Below, one piece after another: positions 24,890 through 33,861 of a stretch of 64,000 nt of DNA. This DNA is from Duganella sp. SG902 (GTDB lineage: Bacteria > Pseudomonadota > Gammaproteobacteria > Burkholderiales > Burkholderiaceae_D), in NCBI RefSeq assembly GCF_013376005.1, contig NZ_JABMJK010000001.1, forward strand, positions 1 to 64,000. Reading direction: 5' to 3'. Both the position numbers and the translations under genes were made by a program. The notes under the pieces are model-generated. The model saw only the letters and a list, made by a program, of their open reading frames with translations. It was not told the DNA's origin and ran no database searches. Position 1 is the first letter of the stretch; the number at the start of each line of letters is the position of its first letter.

Positions 24890-26431
24890 TTACTCCACAG
24901 CGACCACGATCACGGCCTTGGCTGGCACTTTCACCGACAGCTTGCCATCGGCGCCGGCCACGGCGCTGAACGGCGCTGGCTTGATCGCTTGCGGCGCGGC
25001 GAAGGTGTTATGCGCATCCATCGCGGCGGCGGTCAGCACTTTCCCCTTTACCGCCTTCACGGTCTGGCCTGGAATATTCAGCGCCACGTCGGTCGATTTG
25101 TTCGGATTGGTGTTCACCAGCGCCACGTACAACTTGCCATCGGTGCCGCGTGCGGCCGATGCGCTCACCTCCGGCACCTTCACTCCGCCAACGCTGTAAT
25201 CGGCGTTATCCTTGAGCGTGACCGGCAGCGAGGTCGCGCCTTGGAACGGCACGTACATCTGGTAAGCGTAGTAGGTCGGCGTCAGGATCATCTTGTCCTT
25301 GTCGGTGATGATCATCGCCTGCAGCACGTTGACCATCTGCGCGATATTGGTCATGCGCACGCGGTCCGCATGGGCGTGGAAGATATTGAAATTGAGCGCC
25401 GCGACCACCGCGTCGCGCAGGGTGTTCTGCTGGAACAGGAAGCCAGGATTGGTGCCCTTCTCAACGTCGTACCAGGTGCCCCATTCATCCACGAACAGGC
25501 CCAGTTTCTTCTCAGGGTCATGCTTGTCCATGGCGGCGGTGTTCTTGCGGATGTGGTCTTCCATGCGCAAGGTGTTGGACACCGTGGAAATCCATTCGTT
25601 TTCCTGGAAGCCGGTGGAAGCGCCCTTCACTTCCCATTTGCCGGTCGGCAGGGTGTAGTAGTGGAAGCTGATGCCGCTGGTTTGTTTTTTCAGCTCCTTG
25701 CTCAGCACATCGGTCCAGCTCACGTCGTTGTCGTTACCGCCGCTGGCGATGATCTTCGGACGATACTGCTGCGGCGCGCGCAGGAAGGTCTCGACCTGCT
25801 TGTACAGGTCCGAATAGTACTGCGGGCTCATATTGCCGCCGCAGCCCCATGCCTCGTTACCGACAGCGAAGTAAGCCACCTTGAATGGCTTGTCGCGGCC
25901 ATTCTTGCGGCGCAGGTTGGCCAGCGTGGACTTGCTGTCGGAGGTCATGTACTCGACCCACTCCGACATCTCTTGCGCGCTGCCGGTGCCCAGGTTGCCG
26001 TTGACGTAGGCGTCCGCGCCCAGCAGGTCGACCAGATCGAAGAATTCATGCGTGCCGACGGCGTTGGATTCATCCACGCCGCCCCAGTTGGTGTTGACCT
26101 TGACCGGACGCTTCTCGCGCGGGCCAATGCCGTCGCGCCAGTGGTATTCGTCGGCGAAGCAGCCGCCCGGCCAACGCACCAGAGGAACCTTGATGTCCTT
26201 CAGCGCACCGACCACGTCGTTGCGCCAGCCCTTGGTGTTAGGGATCTTGGATTTAGGCCCGACCCAGATGCCTTCGTAGATGCCGGTGCCAAGGTGCTCG
26301 GCAAACTGGCCGTACACGTCCTTGTTGATGACGGCGCCGGGTTTGGCGGCATCGATGGTCAGTTCGGCCGCGAATACGCCGCCGGAAGCCAGCATGCACA
26401 GCGCGAGTACACCACGTTTGATTGGATTCAT
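24890..26431 (-). CDS. Secreted alpha-L-arabinofuranosidase, GH51
   Basis: The 513-residue protein has a signal peptide (cleaved near residue 21, GGVFA) and a GH51 barrel plus C-terminal beta domain. The acid/base is Glu193 (VGNEAWGCGG) and the nucleophile Glu316 (FVDEWGTW); RWPGGCFADEYHW is the family hallmark. It removes terminal alpha-L-arabinofuranose from arabinan or arabinoxylan fragments, here in the periplasm or outside. The length is normal. It lies between GH97 and GH43 genes in a tight run. Confidence 0.94.
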   Translation of the reverse strand: MNPIKRGVLALCMLASGGVFAAELTIDAAKPGAVINKDVYGQFAEHLGTGIYEGIWVGPKSKIPNTKGWRNDVVGALKDIKVPLVRWPGGCFADEYHWRDGIGPREKRPVKVNTNWGGVDESNAVGTHEFFDLVDLLGADAYVNGNLGTGSAQEMSEWVEYMTSDSKSTLANLRRKNGRDKPFKVAYFAVGNEAWGCGGNMSPQYYSDLYKQVETFLRAPQQYRPKIIASGGNDNDVSWTDVLSKELKKQTSGISFHYYTLPTGKWEVKGASTGFQENEWISTVSNTLRMEDHIRKNTAAMDKHDPEKKLGLFVDEWGTWYDVEKGTNPGFLFQQNTLRDAVVAALNFNIFHAHADRVRMTNIAQMVNVLQAMIITDKDKMILTPTYYAYQMYVPFQGATSLPVTLKDNADYSVGGVKVPEVSASAARGTDGKLYVALVNTNPNKSTDVALNIPGQTVKAVKGKVLTAAAMDAHNTFAAPQAIKPAPFSAVAGADGKLSVKVPAKAVIVVAVE

Positions 26432-26446
26432 CTCTCAGGTCTCCTG

Positions 26447-28384
26447 TTATAGTTGGATGACAAAGCCGCCATGCGGCTTGATGGTTACCGCTACTTTTTT
26501 GCTGGCAGCGAGGCTGCGCTGGCTAAAGCTGCGGGGCTGGTCGCCGTCGGTGAAGATGACGCCCTGTTTTTTGCCGACGAAGGACAGATCCAGCGTCAGC
26601 GTTTTTTCCTTGTCCGTGCCGTTGATGCCGGCGATGTACCAGGTGTCGCCGGCGCGGCGCGCGATCACCGCGTACTTGCCGGGATAACCGTCCACCAGGC
26701 GGCTGTCGTCCCAGCCGCGCGGCAGCTTTTGCAGGAACTGCTTGACGTACGCCGGCGCGGTGGCCATGCCTTCCGGCGTGTCGGCAAAGTGCTGGATGCC
26801 CGACAGGTACAGCACCGAGGTGGCCAGTTCAAAGCCATTGGTGCTGGCGCGCTTGATGTTCGGGATGTCGCCAAACACCATCGGCGTGAAGTCCATCGGA
26901 TCGAACAGGTTGCGCGCGAACGGCAGCATGGCGGCGTGGCTCGGCATCAGGTCCTGGTCCTTCTGTTCGAAGGTGGTGAACTCGAAGCCGCGAATGGCTT
27001 CCATGGTCATCAGGTTGGGCCAGGTGCGCGCCCAGCCGCGCGGCAGCGTGGAGCCATGGAAGTTGACCAACAGGCCGGCATCGGCGGCGTCGCGCAGGAT
27101 GTCGTTGTAGTAGGCGATCATCGACTGGCCATCGCCGGCGAAGAAGTCGATCTTCAGGCCTTTGACACCCAGGTCGCGCACACGCTTGAATTCCTTGACA
27201 CGCTGTTCGCGGGTCAGCAGTTGGTTCTTGGGCGAATACTCGGTTTTGTTCCAGTCGCCGGACGAGTTGTACCAGAGGATCAGGCCAACGTTTTTGGTGG
27301 CGGCGTAGTCGGCCAGTTCCTTGATCTTGTCGTAGCCGATGTTGCGGTCCCAGTTCACGTCGATCAGGGTGTAATCCCAATGCATGTCGGCGGCATAGTC
27401 GATGAACTTTTTCTGCACGTCGTAGACGATGGAGTCATCTTTCAGGATGGCCCAGCTCCACGACGCGTGGCCAGGTTTCACCAGCGACGCGTCGAAGGCG
27501 ACGGCCGGCGCGGCGAGGTCGGTGCCAAGGGTGGAGTTGGTCACGGTTTGCAGCGAACCCAGTGCGATCAGGCGCCATGGCGACGTGAGAGTGCCCTCCA
27601 CTTCCGCCATCAAGCCGCCGTTGGTGTAGACCTCCGCAGCCATCGGATTGCCGATGCTGTATTTGCCGCCGGTGGAATCGGCCGCCAGACGGGAGGCTTG
27701 CCAGCTGCCGTCCATATTGGCTTCCGAGATGGCGAGCCAGTTGGCGCCGGTCTTGAACAGCGCGGGGAACACCCAGCCGGCCTCGGTCGGGGCTTTGGTG
27801 CCGGCCGGGATCTCCATCTGGTAGTGCTCTTCGTAGGAAGGATTGGTGTTGCTCCAGCCGGTTTGCGCGACGGCCATCGGCTGCAGCCAGGCTTTGGCGC
27901 CGGCTGGCAGCGCGAAGGTGGTGCGCTCCTGCACCAGTTTCTTCAGCGGCAGCGAAGGCTCGGCCACGATGTAGCGGAAGGCGACGCCGTCGTTCGAGAC
28001 GCGGAACTCGACGTCGATCTTCTGCTGCCTGGCGTTTTGCAGCGACCAGGTTTGCTCGTTGGCGCGGTAGGTGATATCGCGCTTTTTACCGACTGCCATC
28101 TGATAGTGATCTTCCACCTCGCGCGGCGCGGAGGTGGCGAGCAGCGTGAGGTCGCTGCTCAGGTCAGCGCCGGCAAGCTGCAGGCCCAGCTCGGAGGCCA
28201 GCAGCACCGGCTTGCCATCGCGCGCGATGGCATAGGTTAGTTTGCCGCCGTCCTCGCGCACGGTGACGGCGATGTGTTTGTCCGGACTGCGCAGCGACGC
28301 CGGCGCCGCGGCCTGCGCGGCGGGCGCTGTTGCGATGATTGCGGCGGCGCTGGTCAGCGCGGCGGCGATGGTTGTTCTCACCAT
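26447..28384 (-). CDS. GH97-family glycosidase (retaining type)
   Basis: The 645-residue protein has a signal peptide (cleaved after AQA, about residue 25), an N-terminal beta-sandwich and a TIM barrel. Asp413 in KGLKIDFFAGD corresponds to the nucleophile of retaining GH97 enzymes (alpha-galactosidase type), while inverting SusB-type enzymes lack it. In this arabinan setting alpha-galactosidase or beta-L-arabinopyranosidase activity is the best guess. It is 15 bases upstream of the GH51 gene and 87 bases downstream of the dehydrogenase gene. Confidence 0.85.
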   Translation of the reverse strand: MVRTTIAAALTSAAAIIATAPAAQAAAPASLRSPDKHIAVTVREDGGKLTYAIARDGKPVLLASELGLQLAGADLSSDLTLLATSAPREVEDHYQMAVGKKRDITYRANEQTWSLQNARQQKIDVEFRVSNDGVAFRYIVAEPSLPLKKLVQERTTFALPAGAKAWLQPMAVAQTGWSNTNPSYEEHYQMEIPAGTKAPTEAGWVFPALFKTGANWLAISEANMDGSWQASRLAADSTGGKYSIGNPMAAEVYTNGGLMAEVEGTLTSPWRLIALGSLQTVTNSTLGTDLAAPAVAFDASLVKPGHASWSWAILKDDSIVYDVQKKFIDYAADMHWDYTLIDVNWDRNIGYDKIKELADYAATKNVGLILWYNSSGDWNKTEYSPKNQLLTREQRVKEFKRVRDLGVKGLKIDFFAGDGQSMIAYYNDILRDAADAGLLVNFHGSTLPRGWARTWPNLMTMEAIRGFEFTTFEQKDQDLMPSHAAMLPFARNLFDPMDFTPMVFGDIPNIKRASTNGFELATSVLYLSGIQHFADTPEGMATAPAYVKQFLQKLPRGWDDSRLVDGYPGKYAVIARRAGDTWYIAGINGTDKEKTLTLDLSFVGKKQGVIFTDGDQPRSFSQRSLAASKKVAVTIKPHGGFVIQL

Positions 28385-28471
28385 GTCCCTGCCATTTTCT
28401 ATGGTTGCTATACCCCGCCGCGTCGATGCGCGGTGTCTCCGGGGGTGAACGGTGCTGCTACCGCGGGCGGT

Positions 28472-29239
28472 TTATACCCAGCCCGCGTCGACGATGAATT
28501 CCTGCGCGGTGCACATGGCGCCGTCATCGGCGGCCAGGAACAGTACCATCGATGCCACGTGCTGCGGCATCAGTTTGTTTTGCAGGCACTGGTTGCGCTT
28601 GATGTCCTGCTCGCCGGCGTCGTCCAGCCACAGGTCGATCTGGCGCTGGGTCATCACCCAGCCCGGCGTGACGGTGTTAACGCGGATGCCGTGTGCGCCG
28701 AATTCGCGCGCCAGGCCACGGGTCAGGCCATGCACGGCGGCCTTGGTGGTGGCATATGCCGGATAGCCGGCGTTCTTGACGTGCCAGGAGATCGAGCCGA
28801 CGTTGATGATGGAGCCGGCGCCTTTTTTCTTCATGCCTTCCAGGACGGCCTGGCAGGTGAAGAACATCGGGCGCTGGTTGACGGCGATGCACTTGTCCCA
28901 GTATTCGGGCGTGACTTCGGAGGTTTCGTGGCGCTGGTCGTTGGCGGCGTTGTTGACGAGGATGTCGAAGTCGCCCACCAGGCCGGCCAGTTCGTTGATG
29001 GTGGCCTGCAGGGCCGGGATGTCTGTGATGTCGCACTGGCGGAACAGCGGCTCGGGATAACCGGCTTCCTTCACGCGCCGGGTCAGCGCCAGGCTGGCGT
29101 CGCGGGCGATGTCGACGAAGGCGACTTGGGCGCCTTGCTCGGCGAAGGAGATCACCATCGCCTCGCCGATGCCGGTGCCGCCGCCGGTGATGAATACGCG
29201 CTTGCCGCGCAGGCTGCCAAATTTGGCCAGTTGTGTCAT
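28472..29239 (-). CDS. SDR-family pentose 1-dehydrogenase (XylB-like)
   Basis: The 255-residue protein is a classical short-chain dehydrogenase with the NAD motif TGGGTGIG (18-25), NNAAN (97-100) and catalytic Ser149, Tyr162 and Lys166. NVGSISWHVKN and the C-terminus VDAGWV closely resemble Caulobacter D-xylose dehydrogenase XylB. In this locus it should oxidise L-arabinose (or D-xylose) to the lactone, the first step of the oxidative pathway. I chose the ATG at 29237-29239; the longer frame upstream runs through the REPIN repeat. Confidence 0.87.
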   Translation of the reverse strand: MTQLAKFGSLRGKRVFITGGGTGIGEAMVISFAEQGAQVAFVDIARDASLALTRRVKEAGYPEPLFRQCDITDIPALQATINELAGLVGDFDILVNNAANDQRHETSEVTPEYWDKCIAVNQRPMFFTCQAVLEGMKKKGAGSIINVGSISWHVKNAGYPAYATTKAAVHGLTRGLAREFGAHGIRVNTVTPGWVMTQRQIDLWLDDAGEQDIKRNQCLQNKLMPQHVASMVLFLAADDGAMCTAQEFIVDAGWV

Positions 29240-29259
29240 ACAGTCTCCATTGTTATCCG

Positions 29260-29331
29260 CGTCGCACCGGCGAAAGCCGGTGTCCATGCTGTGCATGCGT
29301 TCTATAGGCTCCGGCTTTCGCCGGAGCGACG
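29260..29331 (-). repeat. REPIN-like palindromic repeat, copy A
   Basis: This 72-base element has two palindromic arms (built on CGTCG...CCGGC GAAAGCC GG) flanking a centre with TATAGAACGCATG. Its reverse complement matches the copy at 31912-31983 at 61 of 72 positions by my count. It fills most of the gap between two pathway genes. Confidence 0.8.
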
Positions 29332-29336
29332 ACGTT

Positions 29337-30905
29337 TTAGTTGCGGGTCAATTCACCTTCGCGGCGCAGCCATTTGGCCGAGCCGTTGTCGCGCAGGACT
29401 TCAGGCAGCAAGGCCTGCGACAGGTTCTGGTAGCACACCGGACGCAGGAATCGCGTGATCGCGCCCGTGCCCACCGAGGTGGTGCGGCCATCCGAGGTCG
29501 ATGGGAACGGACCACCGTGCACCATGGCGCTGCACACTTCCACGCCGGTTGGATAGCCATTGGCCAGGATACGGCCAACCTTGCGCTCCAACACCGGCAG
29601 CAACGCTTGCGCGGCTTCCAGGTCGCCATCGTCCATTTGCAGCGTGGCGGTCAGTTGGCCTTCCAGCTTGTCCGCGACCTGGCGCAGTTCCGCCACGTCC
29701 TTGCACGCCACCACCAGCGATGCCGGGCCAAAGATCTCCTCTTGCAGCGCGTGCTGCGAAAGGAAGGCCGATGCCGAAGACACGAACAGCGCCGGAGCGC
29801 CCTTGCCTTCCGCCTGCGGCGCCAGCGCCAGGGTCTTCACGTCCGAGTGCTCGGCCAACTGGCTGACACCGCGCGCGAAGTTGCCGGCGATCCCCGGCGA
29901 CAGCATGGAGCAAGCCGCGCCGCCCACCAGCGCCTGCGCGGCGGCCGCCGTAAAGCGATCCAGGTCGGGACCGGCGATCGCCAGCACCAGGCCCGGATTG
30001 GTGCACATCTGACCCACGCCCAGCGTCAGCGAGGCGGCGAAACCAGCGGCGATATCTTCCGCGCGGTTCTTCAGCGCCTGCGGCAGCAGGAACACAGGGT
30101 TGATCGAACTCATTTCGGCATACACGGGAATCGGCACCGGACGTGCGGCCGCCGCGGCCATCAACGCCATGCCGCCACCGCGCGAACCGGTGAAGCCCAC
30201 CGCCTTGATGGCGGGATGGCGCACCAGCTCAATACCCAGTTCATTGCCCACGCCGGTCAGCAGCGAGAACACGCCGGCCGGCAGGCCGCAGATCTCCACC
30301 GCCTTCACCACCGCGCGGCCGACCAGTTCCGAGGTGCCGGGATGCGCGAAGTGCGCCTTCAGCACCACCGGACAACCGGCTGCCAGCGCCGACGCGGTAT
30401 CGCCGCCTGCCACGGAAAACGCCAGTGGGAAGTTACTGGCGGCGAAAACCGCCACCGGGCCAAGGCCGATCATGCGCATGCGCAGGTCTGGACGCGGAGG
30501 CGTCCGATCCGGCAGCGCTTTATCGAAACGCACATCGTGCCACGAACCTTCGCGCAGCAAGTTGGCGAACAGTTTCAGCTGGCCGACGGTGCGGGCACGC
30601 TCGCCTTCCACGCGCGGGCGCGGCAGGCTGGTTTCGGCCATCACACGCTCCACCAGCACATCGCCCAGCTCCATGATCTGGTCTGCGATGGTTTCGAGGA
30701 ACACGGCACGCTTCTCGTCGCTCAGCGAACGGAAGGTGTCGAACGCTTCATCGGCCAAGCGGCAGGCCTGGTCGATCTGCGCCGCGTCCACGGTACGGAA
30801 TTCGGGTTCGATGGCCTGGCCCAACGCCGGGTTGTACGCGCGGACGCCCGCGCCGGTGCCCTTGACGGATTGGCCGCCGATCAGTGCATCGCCGGTGATG
30901 ATCAT
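29337..30905 (-). CDS. Alpha-ketoglutarate semialdehyde dehydrogenase
   Basis: The 522-residue aldehyde dehydrogenase has the catalytic Cys301 (GQMCTNPG), Glu264 (YAEMSSINP) and Asn158 (AASNFP). The version with EMSSINPVF and this length matches the NADP-dependent alpha-ketoglutaric semialdehyde dehydrogenases of the arabinose, glucarate and hydroxyproline routes. It makes alpha-ketoglutarate, the last step of the pathway. Its start overlaps the stop of the FAH-family gene by 4 bases. Confidence 0.9.
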   Translation of the reverse strand: MIITGDALIGGQSVKGTGAGVRAYNPALGQAIEPEFRTVDAAQIDQACRLADEAFDTFRSLSDEKRAVFLETIADQIMELGDVLVERVMAETSLPRPRVEGERARTVGQLKLFANLLREGSWHDVRFDKALPDRTPPRPDLRMRMIGLGPVAVFAASNFPLAFSVAGGDTASALAAGCPVVLKAHFAHPGTSELVGRAVVKAVEICGLPAGVFSLLTGVGNELGIELVRHPAIKAVGFTGSRGGGMALMAAAAARPVPIPVYAEMSSINPVFLLPQALKNRAEDIAAGFAASLTLGVGQMCTNPGLVLAIAGPDLDRFTAAAAQALVGGAACSMLSPGIAGNFARGVSQLAEHSDVKTLALAPQAEGKGAPALFVSSASAFLSQHALQEEIFGPASLVVACKDVAELRQVADKLEGQLTATLQMDDGDLEAAQALLPVLERKVGRILANGYPTGVEVCSAMVHGGPFPSTSDGRTTSVGTGAITRFLRPVCYQNLSQALLPEVLRDNGSAKWLRREGELTRN

Positions 30906-31894
30906 AATGCCTTCACCTTGGCGACTTCGGTTTTGTACACGGCCAGCTTGTTGCGCAGGGCCGGGCCGAATTGCGGCGAATGAATCTCAAACGTTTCGCC
31001 CGGCTGCACCGAGATGTTGTCGGCCACGCTCAGGGTCGCGGTGCCGAAGAAGTGCACGTGCACGTCGCCCGGACGCTTGAACAGCGCATACTTGAAGTGG
31101 TGGTGCTCCAGGTTGGCGATGGTGTGCGACATATTCTGTTCGCCGCTGAAGAATGGCTTCTCCCAGCGTACCTTGCCTTCCTTGTCGTAGATGCGCGAGG
31201 TGCCTTCGATGCTGGCCGGGGCTTCGCCCACCAGCAGCGCCGGACCGAGGCCGCACACGCGCAGCTTGGAGTGCGCGAGGTACAGGTAGTTCTGGCGTTC
31301 GGTCACGTGGTCCGAGAATTCGTTGCCGATGGCGAAACCGACGCGGTATGGCTGGCCATCGTCGCCGATGATGTACAGGCCCGCCACTTCCGGTTCCTCG
31401 CCGCCGTCCAGCGCGAAGTCCGGCATGTTCAGGTCCTGGCCGCTGGCGGCCACGATCGAGCCGTCGCCCTTGTAGAACCATTCAGGCTGCACGCCCGCTT
31501 CGCCGGCGGCTGGCTTGCCGCCTTCCACGCCCATGCGGAACATCTTCATCGAGTCGCTCAGCGATTCGACGTCGCCGCCGATTTTCTTGTGCATGGCGTC
31601 GCGGGTGTCGGCGGAACCCAGGTGGGTCAGGCCGGTGCCGGTGACGTAGGTGTGGGCGTCGTCCGAATGATCCAGCGGCGACAGCAGGCGACCGGCGGCG
31701 GCGACGGCTTCAAACGAGGTGGTTTGCGCGCCGATGGCTTTTTCAGCCAGCGTGGCCAGCGGGGTGGCCTTGCGGATCGCGTCCTGGGCCAGCGCGTAGG
31801 TGGTGCTGTAGCCGTCGATGATGCGGATGGTTTTATCTTCCAGCACGCCGATCTTGCGCGCACCTTGTTCGTTTTTGAATTGTACGAGTAGCAT
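30902..31894 (-). CDS. 2-keto-3-deoxypentonate dehydratase, FAH family (XylX-like)
   Basis: The 330-residue protein has the fumarylacetoacetate-hydrolase fold in its C-terminal two thirds, with the metal-binding area VGFAIGNEFSDHVTE. It is close in length and sequence pattern to Caulobacter XylX, which dehydrates 2-keto-3-deoxy-D-xylonate to alpha-ketoglutarate semialdehyde. In the classical Azospirillum L-arabinose route the same step uses a DHDPS-family enzyme, so this locus uses the FAH-type solution. The start has an AGGAG site upstream. Confidence 0.88.
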   Translation of the reverse strand: MLLVQFKNEQGARKIGVLEDKTIRIIDGYSTTYALAQDAIRKATPLATLAEKAIGAQTTSFEAVAAAGRLLSPLDHSDDAHTYVTGTGLTHLGSADTRDAMHKKIGGDVESLSDSMKMFRMGVEGGKPAAGEAGVQPEWFYKGDGSIVAASGQDLNMPDFALDGGEEPEVAGLYIIGDDGQPYRVGFAIGNEFSDHVTERQNYLYLAHSKLRVCGLGPALLVGEAPASIEGTSRIYDKEGKVRWEKPFFSGEQNMSHTIANLEHHHFKYALFKRPGDVHVHFFGTATLSVADNISVQPGETFEIHSPQFGPALRNKLAVYKTEVAKVKAL

Positions 31895-31911
31895 TGAAAT
31901 CTCCTAAGCGC

Positions 31912-31983
31912 CGTCGTTCCGGCGGAGGCCGGAACCTATAGAACGCATGCTCAGTATGGGTCCCGGCTTTCGCCGGGACGACG
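31912..31983 (+). repeat. REPIN-like palindromic repeat, copy B
   Basis: This 72-base element is the inverted partner of copy A at 29260-29331 (about 85 % identical). It sits in the 93-base gap between the dehydratase and the FAH-family gene, which on the minus strand are consecutive steps of the pathway. Confidence 0.8.
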
Positions 31984-31987
31984 ATGG

Positions 31988-33730
31988 TTAGTGCGAGTGG
32001 CGTGGAACGGCCGAGCCGCGTTTGCCGACCAGGAAGTCGAAGTCGCAGCCTTCGTCCGCCTGCAGCACGTGCTCGATGTACAGCTGCTGGTAGCCGGTCT
32101 TCGGACCTGGCGCGCTGCCTGCCTCGCGAACGGCCTGGCGTGCCGCGATCTCTTCATCCGACACTTCCAGGTTCAGCTGACCGCCCGCGCAATCCAGCGT
32201 GATCCAGTCGCCGTCCTTGACGATGCCCAGCGGGCCGCCGGCCATCGCTTCCGGCGCCACGTGCAGCACCACGGTGCCGTATGCCGTGCCACTCATGCGC
32301 GCATCCGAGATACGCACCATGTCTTTCACGCCGGCCGCCAGCAGTTTCGGCGGCAGGCCCATATTGCCCACTTCCGCCATGCCCGGATAACCTTTCGGGC
32401 CGCAGTTCTTCATCACCAGCACCGAGTCCTTGTCGACTTCCAGGTCCGGATCCATGATGCGGGCTTTGTAGTGCTCAAAGTCCTCAAACACCACCGCCTT
32501 GCCGCGATGCTGCATCAATTCAGGAGTGGCGGCCGATGGCTTCAGCACCGCGCCGCGCGGCGCCAGGTTGCCGCGCAGGATGCAGATGCCGCCGTCCTTG
32601 CGGATCGGATTGTCCAGCGTGCGGATCACTTCCTCGTCGTAGATCGGCGCGTCGTTGCAGTTTTCCCAGATGGTCTTGCCGTTGACGGTCAGCGCGTTCG
32701 GGTGCGGCAGGATGTTACCGTCGCCCATGCGGCGGATCACGCCCGGCAGGCCGCCGGCGTAATAGAACTCTTCCATCAGGAAGCGGCCCGACGGCAGCAG
32801 GTCGACGATGGTCGGGGTGCCGCGGCCCACGCGGGTCCAGTCTTCCAGTTCCAGATCGACACCAATACGGCCGGCGATGGCTTTCAAGTGGATCACGGCG
32901 TTGGTCGAGCCGCCGATGGCGGCGTTGACGCGGATGGCGTTCTCGAAATTCTCTTTGGTCAGGATCTTCGACAGCTTCAGGTCTTCCTTCACCATCTCGA
33001 CGATGCGGATGCCCGACATATGCGCCAGCACATAGCGGCGTGCGTCCACGGCCGGAATGGCGGCGTTGTGCGGCAGCGAGGTGCCCAGCGATTCGGCCAT
33101 GCAGGCCATGGTCGATGCGGTGCCCATGGTGTTGCAGGTACCGGCGGAACGGGAGTGGCCCGCTTCCGCCGCGATGAAATCGTGCATCGAGATCTCACCG
33201 GCCTTGACTTGCTCGTGCAGCTGCCAGACGGCGGTGCCGGAGCCGATATTCTTGCCGTTCAGTTTACCGTTCAGCATCGGGCCGCCGGTAACGACGATGG
33301 TCGGGATGTCGACCGAGGCGGCGCCCATCAGCAGCGCCGGGGTGGTTTTGTCGCAGCCGACCAGCAGCACGACGCCGTCCATCGGATTGCCGCGGATCGA
33401 TTCTTCCACGTCCATGGAAGCCAGGTTACGGGTCAGCATGGCGGTCGGGCGCAGATTGGATTCGCCGTTGGAGAACACCGGGAATTCAACCGGGAAGCCG
33501 CCTGCTTCGAGGATGCCGCGCTTGACGTGTTCCGCCAGTTTGCGGAAGTGCGCGTTGCATGGGGTCAGTTCGGACCAGGTGTTGCAGATGCCGATGATCG
33601 GTTTGCCCTGGAATTCATGATCAGGAATGCCCTGATTCTTCATCCAGCTGCGATACATGAAACCGTTTTTGTCTTGCGTACCAAACCACTCGGCGGAGCG
33701 CAGCTTCACCTTTTTGTCATTCTCAGACAT
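31988..33730 (-). CDS. Pentonate dehydratase, IlvD/Edd family (L-arabonate or D-xylonate)
   Basis: The 580-residue protein has the iron-sulfur cysteines Cys58 (ELTPCNA), Cys126 (VGCDKTTPA) and Cys199 (SAGTCNTMG) in the spacing of sugar-acid dehydratases. It converts arabonate or xylonate to the 2-keto-3-deoxy acid and needs a [2Fe-2S] cluster and Mg2+. The start at 33728-33730 has an AGGAG site. Upstream lie palindromes typical of the locus, so a promoter for the four catabolic genes probably begins here. Confidence 0.92.
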   Translation of the reverse strand: MSENDKKVKLRSAEWFGTQDKNGFMYRSWMKNQGIPDHEFQGKPIIGICNTWSELTPCNAHFRKLAEHVKRGILEAGGFPVEFPVFSNGESNLRPTAMLTRNLASMDVEESIRGNPMDGVVLLVGCDKTTPALLMGAASVDIPTIVVTGGPMLNGKLNGKNIGSGTAVWQLHEQVKAGEISMHDFIAAEAGHSRSAGTCNTMGTASTMACMAESLGTSLPHNAAIPAVDARRYVLAHMSGIRIVEMVKEDLKLSKILTKENFENAIRVNAAIGGSTNAVIHLKAIAGRIGVDLELEDWTRVGRGTPTIVDLLPSGRFLMEEFYYAGGLPGVIRRMGDGNILPHPNALTVNGKTIWENCNDAPIYDEEVIRTLDNPIRKDGGICILRGNLAPRGAVLKPSAATPELMQHRGKAVVFEDFEHYKARIMDPDLEVDKDSVLVMKNCGPKGYPGMAEVGNMGLPPKLLAAGVKDMVRISDARMSGTAYGTVVLHVAPEAMAGGPLGIVKDGDWITLDCAGGQLNLEVSDEEIAARQAVREAGSAPGPKTGYQQLYIEHVLQADEGCDFDFLVGKRGSAVPRHSH

Positions 33731-33837
33731 GCATTTCTCCTCAGTATTTTCCTGTGCGGAGGCCTGAAAATCACGCCCCCGCATCGATAAGGCATACTAA
33801 GATGTACTGAGATAACTTTCCAATAAATTGTTTATCA

Positions 33838-33859
33838 ATATCGATACCAAAATCGATAT
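33838..33859. promoter_or_regulatory. Inverted repeat before the dehydratase gene
   Basis: ATATCGAT and ATCGATAT (8-base perfect arms, 6-base spacer) lie just after the galM stop and about 110 bases upstream of the dehydratase start. It shares the ATATC/GATAT ends with the sites before lysR and ytfQ. It is a candidate LysR operator. Confidence 0.5.
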
Positions 33860-33861
33860 AG

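Noticed and set aside
28472-29296. Longer start of the pentose dehydrogenase at 29296
   Set aside because: The extra 19 residues are encoded within the REPIN repeat and do not resemble SDR N-termini.
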